Shown: positions 11,041 to 22,400 of the stretch, one piece after another | Layout of the letters: every line of letters begins with the position of its first letter | Numbering within the stretch: position 1 is the first letter of the stretch | Assembly (NCBI GenBank): GCA_026770025.1 | Contig: JAMXDE010000010.1 | Coordinates: 62,001 to 126,000 of the forward strand | Length of the DNA stretch: 64,000 bases | From: Craspedostauros australis | Taxonomy: Eukaryota; Bacillariophyta; Bacillariophyceae; Mastogloiales; Achnanthaceae | Direction of reading: 5' to 3' | Program-made: the position numbers and the translations under genes | The notes under the pieces: generated by a model | What the model saw: only the letters and a program-made list of their open reading frames with translations | What the model was told of the DNA's origin: nothing | The model's database searches: none

Positions 11041-13775
11041 CTAGATCTTCTTCACTTCGACCATGGTGCGATTGACGATGTCATGCGGTACTTGCACATC
11101 GTCAGCTCCGGCATTGTCCAGACTGTCGCGGTTGACTGGGTTGATGTGGAGGATTGCGTACGTTCCACCCGTGGTTCCACGGCTGAGGTAGCCTGGATTG
11201 ACGATGACGGTGTTGGATACTGCGGCAGCGAAGGTCGCGAGCTTCGATGGCAGGATCAGGATATCCGGCTGGCAAGGCAGACGCATCTTGTCCATCTTCT
11301 TCAAATCGAGATTGATGGGAAGGTTGGCCGGTGCGGGAAACAGCGGATAGTAGCTGCGCTGTTTGATGACATGCTCCGCGATTCGTTTCAGCCGAGAACC
11401 TGGCGGGAGGAACTCATTGGTCTGCTCCATGCTGAGATGGAATAGCGTGTCGTTGGACGTCATACCGAAGACCGTCTCGTTGATCTTGAACGTGCACGGA
11501 TTGGAAAGGCACATGATCTTGGCTTGCTTGAACGATTTGTTGATGCGGTCCAGTCCCAAGGTACCAATTTCCAACCCGCCTCCGGGGATGCTGTCCTCGT
11601 GTCCACCACCCTTGACGCGATCGGTCAGCGGTGCTTGTGGGTAGCTGCAGAGTAAGCATTGTTGTTGTAGTCATTGTTGTTGTAGTCATTGTTGTTGCAA
11701 CGACAGAGTGGGCAAGTCGGCAATGAGTGTCCACAGAGCGTCGCATACACCGATGTGGTACACGGTCGTTGCAGATGACGAGTGAGGAAGGAGAAAGAGG
11801 AGAATGATATGAGAAAGCATGCATACCGAAGAAAGCAATGTATGACTATTTGCTCGTTTCTTGCAAGGCAATGGAACGCAAGCTGTTTTAGTTTCATACA
11901 CTTTGCATACAAGCATCAACGATCACAGAATTGACTTACACAACCTCCGACACGGCATCGTCAATACTTGGGATGAGCACGAATTGGGTGTGGAACGCTT
12001 CGCCTTCTTCCTCCTTCGTCCGAACGACTTCTTCGATGTACGACGCGATCTTGTTGGCGAAGAAGACTTCGTACGGCACAATCAATGCATCACCGTCCTC
12101 CAGTTCAAGCTTGGTGTGTCCCGTTCGGATCGCCTTCTGTCTCGTATCCAGGAAGGGACCGGACAGGACGACAACATCCGGCGCGGTCTCCATGACGTTG
12201 GACATGAGATCCACCCACGGCTTGTACTCTGTGTCGTCGCTCGTCGTGTAGGGACCATTGGCCACCATGACACGCAGGGGCATGTCATCCTGCTTGGCAA
12301 CATGCTTCCTCATCTCCTTCACACTGGATGTGGCCATGGGTTGTGCTGCGCCTTCCCAGATTCGTTCCGCAATGAGCTTGCGCCCTGTGGGATTCATGCC
12401 TTCGATTGCGACGATTTGACCAGGGAACAGCGAGTATGCCGTCTTGTCGCGTTTCATTTGTGTGAGGTCGACATTGATTCTGGCACCTCCCGATGTGCCT
12501 CGCGCACCTTCCAGAACGATGGATGCAGCGTTCAATTTTCCATTGTGGGCCTGTGGCGTTTGAATAGCATGGTGACAGGCACGAATTGATTCGAAGAGTG
12601 TTGCGTGATGTTGTGAGATGCAGAATCAACAGTGTGTGTGAGTCTGTGCGTGTGTCCAGACATGTACGTATACGCACATGTGCGCACAGTGTTTCGTGCA
12701 AGGCAGCACAGTAGACACTGTACACCCGCCAATGATGAACTCACCTCGTTGCAAATGCGCCCAACGCAAGTGATCTTGCTCTGCGATGGAATGCCAACCG
12801 CCTCGAGGGGTGCGATGCTGCCTTCTCCAGGACCGATGCCGTACTTCTCCGTAATCGCTTCCGACATGATATCGAGATGCTCATCCAAACATTTGGCTCG
12901 ATCGGCGAGCGTTGTGAACATGTGTCGGTATGGCTTGGTCGTATTCGTGCGGATATCATCCGTGGAGATTCTGCACCGCCGATCCTCGGTTGGCGCAATG
13001 CGTTCCACTGGCGCAAAGTTCGATGGCTTGTACGTCGCCACCACAGTCCCCGCACCTGCCCGCTCATCGTAGGTGGGACCTCGCGTTGCTGGCGCACCGA
13101 CGTCCAAGGTTCTGCTGACGCTGGAGGATGCGCTGCCCGGCCACGATTGGCCACCAGCTGGTGTGCGCGATACGGCTTTCTTTGGCGGCGGCGTCACGAC
13201 GTTGGAGTAGTCGTGGTTGGGCCGTTTTCCATTGCGATTGACCACAGCGCCCGCGCTTGCCGTGTTCGGGACGGAGGAATGCTTGATCAGCTCCGTTCTG
13301 TACGACGCGAAGTTGTGCTCCGTGAGCTCCGAAATGTTCTTCGTCAGGCTGAATGCCTCCCATGATTCGCCGAGTTGTTCTGGAGTGAGCTGGAGGGCAG
13401 TTGAGATCCCCACACCTGCGTCGTCAGCATGGGTGTATGTATCGATGTATTGGATTGGTTTGGTTTGGTTCGGATTGAATGGAATTTAATGGAATTGGAT
13501 CGGTCAATCTCTGTCTGTGCTCGAACAGGTTCACACGCAAGCGCTTTCCACGATCGCAACACTCAAGCACGACAGAAGAGCACAAGTGAACGGAACACAT
13601 CACATCGCATCACATGACGTTGTCAACCTCACTCACGCAGCAAAGCATGGAGCAAAAGCACGAACTCACACTTGATGAGCAGCTCATCCGAGATCTTGCG
13701 CAAGCCTGACGACTGCAGCGCTTTCTTGATGGCCATTCTTTGGCCGTCTGCCGTTGATGGTCTGGCGATCTCCAT
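11041..13775 (-). CDS. POLA2: DNA polymerase alpha subunit B, four exons
   Basis: Exons 13775-13670, 13415-12745, 12550-11940 and 11644-11041 keep the frame at every junction and give 663 aa. This is the B subunit of the polymerase alpha-primase complex, which starts leading- and lagging-strand synthesis. The N-terminus is the small helical bundle; then a Ser/Pro-rich linker; then an OB-fold block across the exon 2/3 junction (VGRICNE/AHNGKLNAASIVLEG) and SLFPGQIVAIEGMNPTGR; then the calcineurin-like but catalytically dead phosphoesterase domain with PDVVVLSGPFLD and, across the exon 3/4 junction, SIDDAVSEVV/YPQAPL. The C-terminus has NPGYLSRGTTGGTYAILHI. All three junctions restore sequence that matches the animal protein. 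Divergent from the TruB gene. Confidence 0.96.
11657..11698. repeat. 15-bp tandem repeat in POLA2 intron 3
   Basis: Nearly three copies of CATTGTTGTTGTAGT lie just upstream (in the sense of the gene) of the intron 3 acceptor. It is a simple intronic repeat. Confidence 0.8.
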
Positions 13776-14493
13776 GGTGCTGCTTTTTCTGCTATCGACT
13801 TCTGCGTATCACCTCGGCTTGTTGTTCCCGTTCCTTTGTCTCAAGCCGATTTGGATGTTGCGTTGTCGCCACGATGTTGCGATGAAGATGATCTCGGTGA
13901 TCTCTTCCGTGAGAGGATTGATCTTGTCTTGGTTGTCTTTGTTTCTTCAACCTGTTGTTTCAGGAGTCTTGTGGATTGTGCCGCGGTTGTTGTTCTCGTT
14001 TTCTGGCGATTGATCTCTTCTTCGTGTATTTCCACGCATTGTTGTTTGTGAGTGTTCTCGCGTGTTGTCGTGGTTGTTTTCCATGTTTGGCGCCAGAATC
14101 GCAGAAATGAGCGATCGCTTCGCGCCATTTTTTTCGACGGATTGTGGTCAACGTGGTCGAACGATGGACTCTTTGGACCACTCTCTGACACGAGTCCCAC
14201 AATGACACTTCAACCGTGATCCGATAACTGATGCCAGCCACCAAAGAAGACACATCAATCCAACGCAAAGATCGAGAACTGCTCGTACGCGGCACACATC
14301 ATTTGCGATCATCAATCTCATCCACCGCACCCATCATCGAATCACCAGTGGCACAAATCACAAGAACCCCATCTCCCCATAGTCGTACTCTTGCAGCAAC
14401 ACCACAGCGTGCGCGCATTGCATTCCACTCTATTTTACTCTCCTCTAGTCGTGCTCTATTCAAGAACACCATCCACTCTTTCAAGCAAGTGAA
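13776..14493. promoter_or_regulatory. divergent intergenic region POLA2/TruB
   Basis: The 718 nt between two divergent start codons carry no supported gene. A CATAGTCGTACTCTTG stretch at about 14379-14393 contains a GTACTC core related to the recurrent TACTCGTA element, about 110 nt before the TruB start. Confidence 0.35.
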
Positions 14494-15576
14494 ATGAACA
14501 AGCGTTGGAACATCATGGTTGCGCTAGCCGTTGCAGCTGCCCGTGTGCAGACGGTGACAGGATTCCAAGGCATCTCTCCGTTGGCATCGTCGGGTTCGGC
14601 TGCCGTGGCGAACACCATTGCAAGGTCCGCCACGAGGATCGTCAACGCGCAATCCAGAACGGCAACAACTCATCTGTTCTCGACGGACTCGGCTGCCGAT
14701 TCGAAGCAGCAGCAGAAGAAGAAAAGGGATGGCGACAATGCCAAACTTTCCGACGACGTTCCCTTGTACAGAACGCAGGGCATCTTCGCTGTGGAGAAGC
14801 CGCTCGAATGGACATCCAGCGACGTCGTGTCCTACATCCGCGGGATCCTGGAGCGCGATGCCAGAAACAGAGGTGCCAGGACCGTCCGTCCGGGAAGCAG
14901 ACGGAACAAGAGCAGGATCGTCAAGGTGGGACACGGTGGCACGCTCGATCCGCTTGCCTACGGCGTCCTTGTCATCGGCGTGGGCAAGGGCACCAAGCAG
15001 CTGCAGCAATACCTCACGGGCCCCAAGCGGTATTCCACGACGGCCGAGCTGGGGTACGAAACCACGACGCTCGACAGGGAAGGCAATATCACGAAGACGG
15101 CGCCGTACGATCATGTCACAGCAGATGCCATCCACGAGTCCTTGGCCGATTTCCGAGGTGAGATCATGCAGATCCCGCCCATCTTCAGCGCCATCCGCAA
15201 GGACGGCAAGAAGCTCTACAAATCGGCTCGCGAAGGCAAGACGACGGACGATATCAAGATCGATGCCCGTCCCGTGCACGTGTACAGCATCTCGGCAGGA
15301 GGGCATGAAGATCCCGACACCATCGAGCTCCCAAAGTTTGATCTGGACATCGAGTGCGGCGGTGGTACATTCGTGAGGTCATTGGTGCGCGATATTGCAT
15401 ACGCCGTGGACAGCGTGGCGACCACGGTTCGGTTGCAGCGGACGAAGCAGGGCATCTTCACACCGGAAGATTGCTTGACAAGAGATCAGTGGTCGCCCGA
15501 CGAAATCTTCGATGCGATCGATCGTTGCACGACGAAGCTGGAGGATGCTGCCGCTGCTGCAGATTCCGAGGCTTGA
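14494..15576 (+). CDS. tRNA pseudouridine-55 synthase, TruB type, probably plastid
   Basis: Intronless, 360 aa. TruB enzymes convert U55 in the T-loop of tRNA to pseudouridine. The core starts at IFAVEKPLEWTSSDVVSYI and shows KVGHGGTLDPLAYGVL with the catalytic Asp at residue 152, then GPKRYSTTAELGYETTTLD, the IPPIFSAIRKDGKKLYKSA block and GGGTFVRSLVRDIA. The N-terminus reads as a hydrophobic signal peptide followed by TVTG/FQGIS and a Ser/Ala/Arg-rich stretch; a Phe right after the predicted cleavage site is the ASAF-like mark of heterokont plastid import. So this copy probably modifies plastid tRNAs. Alternative: mitochondrial targeting. Enzyme class certain, location inferred. Confidence 0.95.
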   Translation: MNKRWNIMVALAVAAARVQTVTGFQGISPLASSGSAAVANTIARSATRIVNAQSRTATTHLFSTDSAADSKQQQKKKRDGDNAKLSDDVPLYRTQGIFAVEKPLEWTSSDVVSYIRGILERDARNRGARTVRPGSRRNKSRIVKVGHGGTLDPLAYGVLVIGVGKGTKQLQQYLTGPKRYSTTAELGYETTTLDREGNITKTAPYDHVTADAIHESLADFRGEIMQIPPIFSAIRKDGKKLYKSAREGKTTDDIKIDARPVHVYSISAGGHEDPDTIELPKFDLDIECGGGTFVRSLVRDIAYAVDSVATTVRLQRTKQGIFTPEDCLTRDQWSPDEIFDAIDRCTTKLEDAAAAADSEA

Positions 15577-15845
15577 TTCTCGGTTGCTACTACTACTACT
15601 ACTACGTCTACTGCAGTTCTCCTAAGACGATGTTCTCTCGATTTGTCTCTCTTTCGAGTATGAAACTGCGCAGCGTCATTCGTTGTTTTTCTCTGCCTGC
15701 ACAAAAGAGAGTGGATGAATGTGGCTGTAGCTAATTTCTAAGTATCACCAGTGAACTTCACTGGCATTTTTGTTCATTTGTGCATTCCGGACCTCCTGGC
15801 TCCACATATTCCTCCCTCCCCCTCTCTCCATCTCGTCCTCTCCAT

Positions 15846-18578
15846 CTAGCGCATCCCCCGCTTGCGCAAAATGTAGTGATAAGCCTCCGTGATGGCCTGG
15901 AACTTGAGGACGGTCGCTTTGGATTTGGATTTGTCTGGATGGTACAGCAGCACCAGCTTTCGGTAGTGGAGCTTGACCTGCTTGGACGTTGCCACGACCG
16001 GCAGTCCCAATCGGGCGAAGCGGCAGGTGTATTTCCAATGGTTCGGATGTCGATTTGCGACATCGATGACAGGCGCAGCGAACGTCATATTTCTCTTTTC
16101 ACTTGAGCTCTGATTGTTTTTTGTCGTCGCAGAACCATGTGGCATCTGACCAGCCCGATGTTGTTGCTGTTGCCGTTGCTGCTGTTGTTGCTGCTGTTGT
16201 TGATGATGGCGGTTCTGATGTTGGTAACCGCTCGGTTGCTGATATTGGGAATGTTGGGAGCGGACGCGAGCTGCTGCTTCCGCGAACATGCGTTCCTGCA
16301 TCTTGAGTGCCTCTTCATGAGACATCTGATAGCTGTGGAAATCAGGTTTTCTATGGAACGCCGGATTGACGGGCCTGGTTGGCCTCTTTGCTCTGGACGA
16401 TGCATTCATCCATGTTTGGCTGGTGTTGTACTGTCGTGGTGTGGTGGTGTGAGCTCGGGGATATGCTTGCGAGCTGGCACGGAACTGTGTGGCGCGATGG
16501 GCTGCAGCAGCAGTTGTCCATTGTGGTGGATTTGTGGGTGGGACCTGACGTCTTCTCTCTTGGTGCGCCGATGATTGTGTTGTCGATTGTTGCTGTTGCT
16601 GCTGATTCTGCCTCTGTTGTACGCAATTTGGCATACCGCGCTTGCGCATCTTCATGTTGGGTCGGAAGATGCGCGGTTGGGCAGCGTTGCGATTGGCGGC
16701 AGCCTGTTCAGCCCGATTTCGCACTTTCGCTTTGCTTCCTGCATCCTTCGCTGGTATGGTATTTGCAGGAGGCCGTTGCTTCGCTGATGGTTTCTTCGGA
16801 CTGACGCCTCCATTGCGTTCAGTGGATTCCTTCGCTTGCTTGTTGCTTTCGTATTGCTGCGGCGTGGATCTGGGCTTGCTGTCGACGTCTTTCGTTGCAT
16901 CAGCCTCTTCGTTACCAACATCAAATTCATCATCGTCGTCGTCATCATCGGATGAATCATCAATGAGAATGACGAAGGCAGTTTCGTGCTGGCTATCTGC
17001 TGATGGCTTCGTTGTTCCCGAGGTTGAGAGTGTGGGGATGTTTGCTTTCTGTGGTGGTTGTTGTTGTTGTCGTTGTTGTTGTCGTGGGTCCTCTTCTCGC
17101 TTCGGTAGTCGTGAGAGTGGCTGTACCTGCGGTTGTCGTGAAGGGTATCCAACATTGATCTTCTTGGGTGTTGGATTCCCTGGCTTGCCGTGGTTGCTTG
17201 TTGGTTTGCGTGTTGCCGGCCTTTCAGGAGCAACAGTTTCGACGATCTTGGTCTTGGTGCTCTTGCTTTTGCTGCCTTTGCTTTTGCATGCAGCCTGAGG
17301 AGTATCCGAACGATTATTCAGGCGACTGGAGCGAGCATCATGACCATCATCAGCATCATCATCAATATCGATGGTGATGGGAGCAAGGACTTTGTTAGTG
17401 TCACGTTTGTGCTGAGACGGAGGCTGAGATCGTGGCTTCGCACTATCAACTTGCTTTGGCTTGTTGCATTCATCGCTGCTTTTGCCGCTACCCGCTCGAT
17501 CGTTTGTGCCTCCATCCTTGCTGTGCATATCACCAATCTTCTTGGACATACGAACGAATGTCCGTGCCGGTCCAGTCCGAGACGCAGACATGGATGTAGC
17601 AGCAGCTGCTGATGCTGCTGACTTCACGCGTTGTCGTTTTGGTTTCGCTGACGACTTCGCTGGTTGCGATTTGTTGGGTCGGTGTTGTTGATGTTGGCGA
17701 GAGGCTTGGCGACTACTCTCGTTTGCATTGTTCAGCGCTGGCGCAGACTTCTTATTCGATTTCTTCATGTGGTCTTTGCTGTAACTTCCGCCCGCTTCAT
17801 TGTTCATGCATGCTTTCTTAGTCGTACGGGTTACGTGTATCGCAGTGCTTTCATCAGCATCAAGGATCTCCACCACGGTGACCTCTTCCTCTGTCGATGA
17901 CTCATCGGGAAATTGCTGTTGATGATCAGCACTGCTAGATTCCTTCATTCCGTTCTGGGCATGCACTGCCCCTGTTGCGTGTCTGCTGTTCTCTTCTTTC
18001 CGTATTTGAGTGGACTCCTTTTGACCGTCACTTCGATGCGATTTTCTGCTTAATGCACCACCATCTTCACCAGTCCCTTTCGCACACCGTCCTCGATCCA
18101 TCTCGCCAGCATCATTCATAGATCGACTGTTCGATGTTTCATTGGCAGATGACTTTGCTCTTGCTCTTGTTGTTGCTGCTGCCGCCGCTTCATTTTGTCG
18201 CCTTTGCCGTGCAGCCTCTTCCTCCTTCTGCTCTCTTCGTCGCTTGCGCAGGTTGCGATGATAGGCATGGACATTGTGCATGGCATCCGTGATGTCGAAT
18301 TCAAAATCGATGATCGTCTCCATCATCTGCGAATCGGACTCGATGCTTTCCATGTCCACAACGTCCGGGCTGATGTCTGCTCCGATCGGCGTTTCGTCAT
18401 CTTGCTGCGCATCATCATGGTGTTCATCGTACATTTGCCCATGTCTGCTTCTAGATCGATTCCGGCTGCTGGATCTGCTGCTCCTGTTTCGCTTGCGAGT
18501 GGAGGTACCAGCCGCACCGCTGGATGGAACATCGTCGGTGAGATCAATGACCGACGCTCCCACGTCAACCCCGCTCAT
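15846..18578 (-). CDS. large nuclear-type J-domain protein with SUMO-interaction-like motifs
   Basis: Single open frame of 910 aa from MSGVDVGASV; the frame is open another 75 codons upstream (to 18803), but that part is unlike the rest and I take it as 5' UTR. The last 65 residues form a J-domain: KLHYRKLVLLYHPDKSKSKA carries the HPD motif needed to stimulate Hsp70 ATPase. The rest is disordered, rich in Ser, Arg, Gln and Lys with poly-Gln runs and RS-like dipeptides near the N-terminus. Four hydrophobic-acidic patches fit SUMO-interacting motifs: VIDLTDD (10-16), VVEILDADES (about 235), ITIDIDDDADD (about 401) and FVILIDDSSDDDD (about 534). Role inferred as a nuclear co-chaperone; partner unknown. 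Convergent with TruB. Confidence 0.82.
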   Translation of the reverse strand: MSGVDVGASVIDLTDDVPSSGAAGTSTRKRNRSSRSSSRNRSRSRHGQMYDEHHDDAQQDDETPIGADISPDVVDMESIESDSQMMETIIDFEFDITDAMHNVHAYHRNLRKRRREQKEEEAARQRRQNEAAAAATTRARAKSSANETSNSRSMNDAGEMDRGRCAKGTGEDGGALSRKSHRSDGQKESTQIRKEENSRHATGAVHAQNGMKESSSADHQQQFPDESSTEEEVTVVEILDADESTAIHVTRTTKKACMNNEAGGSYSKDHMKKSNKKSAPALNNANESSRQASRQHQQHRPNKSQPAKSSAKPKRQRVKSAASAAAATSMSASRTGPARTFVRMSKKIGDMHSKDGGTNDRAGSGKSSDECNKPKQVDSAKPRSQPPSQHKRDTNKVLAPITIDIDDDADDGHDARSSRLNNRSDTPQAACKSKGSKSKSTKTKIVETVAPERPATRKPTSNHGKPGNPTPKKINVGYPSRQPQVQPLSRLPKREEDPRQQQRQQQQPPQKANIPTLSTSGTTKPSADSQHETAFVILIDDSSDDDDDDDEFDVGNEEADATKDVDSKPRSTPQQYESNKQAKESTERNGGVSPKKPSAKQRPPANTIPAKDAGSKAKVRNRAEQAAANRNAAQPRIFRPNMKMRKRGMPNCVQQRQNQQQQQQSTTQSSAHQERRRQVPPTNPPQWTTAAAAHRATQFRASSQAYPRAHTTTPRQYNTSQTWMNASSRAKRPTRPVNPAFHRKPDFHSYQMSHEEALKMQERMFAEAAARVRSQHSQYQQPSGYQHQNRHHQQQQQQQQQRQQQQHRAGQMPHGSATTKNNQSSSEKRNMTFAAPVIDVANRHPNHWKYTCRFARLGLPVVATSKQVKLHYRKLVLLYHPDKSKSKATVLKFQAITEAYHYILRKRGMR

Positions 18579-18803
18579 CGCGTTGGCTTGTCTGCGTTGA
18601 GAATAGTATACGAATGATGCAATCCCCTTCTTCTCAAACTGCCTTGGAGTACGCGTATCTTTCGAACAACGGTCACCAAGCTCCCTGTTACTCATCCATC
18701 GGTTCGTTCGGCTGCGTGTCTGTGGCTGCGCGAACACTCTATCGTGTATAATGATGGTCAGGAGGGGGGTTGGGTCATGCAATTTGGGTTGTCGCAATTT
18801 CAA

Positions 18804-19491
18804 CTCTTGCGCTTTTGTTTGTGGTCGTGATAGACGTCGTACATTTTCTTGTTTGCCGTTTCAACGGTGTTGTTGTGTTGCTGCATTTGTGGTTGTTTCG
18901 CCGACACTTGCCGCCGTCGTCTTGTTTCGCCAAAAACGTTTTGGTCGAATCAGTCAACCGAGCAAGTGGAAAAACAAGGAAGTTTAGACAATCTATTGAT
19001 CGAGGTTAGATTCAATCAGGAGCCAATGATGTTGAGACTTCAGTGTAGTAGTACCTTCACCTCCACCTTCCACTTCACGAATACTCCGCGCAAGTCATCA
19101 CATGTTGTCACCTGTGGGTGGGCAAGGGGATGAACCTTTCTTCGTTCTTCATTCTCCATTCTCCGTCCGTCGTCAACAACAATGGAAGGGAATGCACTGT
19201 TGTCGACCACAGTGATGGTGACATGATGGCAAACCGCGTCACTGACACATCTCATCCGGAACTCGGAACTGCACGACCTGTCAATTCCTGCGTCATCCCT
19301 CCGCACAGCGAGAAGAATCGCAACCACTTCTCGGTGAACTGGAATCTGCAATGTTTGGTTCAATAGAGGATTTTCGCTTTCCTTTCCATTGCATGCTACG
19401 GATTCTATTGTTGGCACCGCGATGCGATGGATTATGCTTGCTCTATTCTGCTGCCGCACGTGCGAGTCCCTGCACTCGTGCGATTGCGTCT
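18804..19491. other. intergenic, no gene seen
   Basis: Between the J-protein 5' end and the stop of the next minus-strand gene. Small frames of under 100 codons only (apart from one overlapping 151-codon frame), without motifs. A GAATAGTATACGAATG stretch just left of this block (18601-18616) lies immediately upstream of the J-protein start. Confidence 0.45.
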
Positions 19492-22400
19492 TCACTTGTG
19501 CAAGAGCGTCGTGGCGATGGCCGACTGCACTTCGCGGATAACCTCCGCACGAATTTGCTTGCGCGTCTGCGTTCTGGATTCCACCTCCGCCACCTGGTCC
19601 TGCAACTCTCCGATGATCGACCCCATCTCGGCGTGCAGCACGCCGACCTGCTGGTACTTCTCATTCAGAGCCGTGAGCAATTCCTCCATGGTGCGCTTGC
19701 GTTTCTTCGGCGCCTGCTTGCCTCTGGACTTGCCGTTCGACTTTTCGCGGCGGTTGTTGCTGGCAGTTTTGATGGTGATGCCGCTGTTGCTCTTGCTGCT
19801 GCTGGAGGATGACGCGGTGGATGCGGCGGTCGTGTTGGTCCCGGTGCTCATGGACGATTTGAGTTGCTTGCGTCCGAATCCTCGCACCACGATCTGCTGT
19901 CGCTCGTCGTCGGAGCTGTCGGCGTTGGCAGCAGCATCGTCGCTCTCGTTACCATCATCATTGCGCAGGCTGTCGTTGTCATCCTCGTTCTTGTCTGCCT
20001 TGCTGCCAGCACCTTCATCATTATTGTTACTGTCGACCTCCATAGTGTCGGGTTTGGCTTTATCCGCATTCGCATCTGCATTCTCTTTCGCGTCGCTGCC
20101 AGGGCGGTTGTGGCTGTTGTCGGGGGCATCCTCGCTGTCGTTGCTCCGATCGTGGCCGTGCTTCGGCTCATCGTCTTCGAATTCGTCTATCGGTTTCGTG
20201 GGTTTCGGGACTGTCTTGACTGGCATTCGCGGAACCTTGGAGGCCTTCGCCTTCTTCGGAGCGCGCGTCCGCTTGCGTTTGGTTCCCGTCGTGGGCGCCG
20301 CAGTTGTGATGGTCGCCGGCGTTGCTGCTGCTCTCGACGACGGCTGTTGCGACGACGATGACGACGACGATGCGGAAGAATGCACCGTGCCTCCTGGGTT
20401 CTTCGTGGAGCTCTGGTTTGAATGGGTGTCATCGGCATCGGGGCTCTCGCTGCGCTCCCTCGAGATGCTCGTTCCCGATTTGCGTCTGGGGCATTTCTTG
20501 CTCTCGTGCAGATGCTCTTCCATTATTGAGAGGCAGCGCCGAACCTTGCAGAACAGCGCGGGCGTCATGTACTGCGAGCCGAAGAGCTCGATGCAGCTGA
20601 AGGCACGGGCAACGAAGATCTCGCATTTGAGGCAGTCTCTCTTGTTTTGGCTGAACTGAAGCTGCTGAGACTTCCACCCACTTACCTGTTGTGCGGATAT
20701 TCATGCATTCAAGTGTCCATGCGTCCATACATTCGACGATCGAGAGAAAGGCACGAAAGATGGAGCGCCGAGTCCGCAGGAGCCGATAGTGAAAGAGCAA
20801 AAGAGTGAGCGTGAGAAAGATGGTCGCGCTGGGAATACAGAATTCAGAGGGGCGACTGGAACGCCGGGTGACCAAACGGAAGCGAAGGCATGACGCGCGC
20901 ACGGAAGAATACCTTTCGGCAATAGATCGATGGATAGACGGTGGTGAATATCCACAGAGCAGACCATACATAGCATAGCATAGCACGCGCCGCATTGCAG
21001 GAAGACAGGCATAGTGTGGGACGATACTCACCCTCGGAAATTCGTCGTTGAGATCCCATTTGGTCATGGACTCCTTGAGGAGCTGGAGAACCTTGAGATC
21101 CTTGAGCATTCTGGAAAGGACGGGCGCATTGGCCTTGATGAAGCGGTAGGGGATGAGGCAGAGCAGAAGACGTTCTGTGGTGAGCGGGCCAACCACGTTA
21201 CCTCGGATGTTGCCGGTGATCCATTCCTGGCTGTAGAGAATGCCGGATTTGTCCACGAGGTCTGCGAAGTGCGATGGTGCGGTTTGGATGATGGACGGAG
21301 TCCGAAGATGGGGCGGTGGCAAATGAGTCGACATGAGTCGGAATCGTATTTATACCAAGGCAATACCAACACAGAGCAGATCACGCCAGATGGGGTTCGT
21401 GGATGTGGACAGAAATGGAAAGAAAGGAACAGGGTGAGGATCGCGTTGGGGTTGATTGGTTGTCGTGAATAGACCCCACCAAGAGTAAATGTTCCATGGG
21501 TACAGAGCGTCGATGATGTCCGACTTCGGAAAATCAGGAACAAGTCCGATCAACATCGCCGTGGGTGGAACATGGTTGGTTGTGGCCACCGAACAACGAA
21601 TCATCCACAACTGGAGAAGGCTTTGCGAACGCAAGCAAGCACGCGTCTAATTTGCTGGCCCAGACGAGCATGGAAATGAATGTATTCATAGGTGCGGATG
21701 GTGATTTCACACTCCTGCAGGCCGGCGGCGCATTTCACAGAACGACGTACCATAGGATTTGATGAGCTGCGCGGCTTCTTCCCTTCCGAACGGTTTGTCG
21801 GTGCCCAATCGAGGTTCCTCCAGGGACTCTATCGTTTCCTTGTCGCCGGAGAGGATGTCGTAGAGTCGGTTGAATGCCTGCACGTTGTCTTCGGCATTGA
21901 GCGTCATTTCGTAGGGCGATTTCTCAATCTCGCTGGGCTGCTCGTCGACGGTTTCATCCTCATCAAATGAGAGATCGTCGTCATCGTCGGGGTGCGGGAC
22001 GCCCGGGAATTCGTTGGCCATCTCGTGGAGTCGCGAGCTGGTTCGTCGCGGCTGTCTCTGTTTTGGTTGTTGTTCCTCTTCGTTGTTGTCGTCATTGTTG
22101 TCATTGTTGTCGTCGTGGTTGTCGTCGTTGTTGTCGTCGTTGTTGCCATCGTTGTTGTCATCGTTGTTGTCATCGTTGTTGTCATCGTCGTCGTCAGTAT
22201 CGTCATCGTCCTCTTGCTGTCGCTGCTGTTCGTGGCGCTGCTGCTGATATCTGTTGGTTTTGGATGCGTGGAGGAAGTTGTTGATGTTGATGCTGAGATT
22301 CTCATGGTGGTGCTTCTCCGATCCATCATCCTCGTCATCCTTGTCTTCGTCATTGTGATTGTCGTTGTCATCGTCGTCACTGTCGCTGTCATTGTCTGTA

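Noticed and set aside
10800-11075. Small plus-strand frame of 91 codons between carrier and POLA2
   Set aside because: No motif and it overlaps the POLA2 stop; the region is convergent 3' UTR.
18579-18803. 75-codon N-terminal extension of the J-protein frame
   Set aside because: Composition differs from the Ser/Arg-rich protein, and the ATG at 18578 starts a stretch that leads directly into the first SIM-like motif; kept as probable 5' UTR.
21610-21737. Alternative continuation with YEYIHFHARLG after the acidic exon
   Set aside because: The peptide looks coherent, but the frame cannot be joined to exon 1 except through a 36-nt intron with the wrong phase. The exon at 21261 fits the donor in phase.
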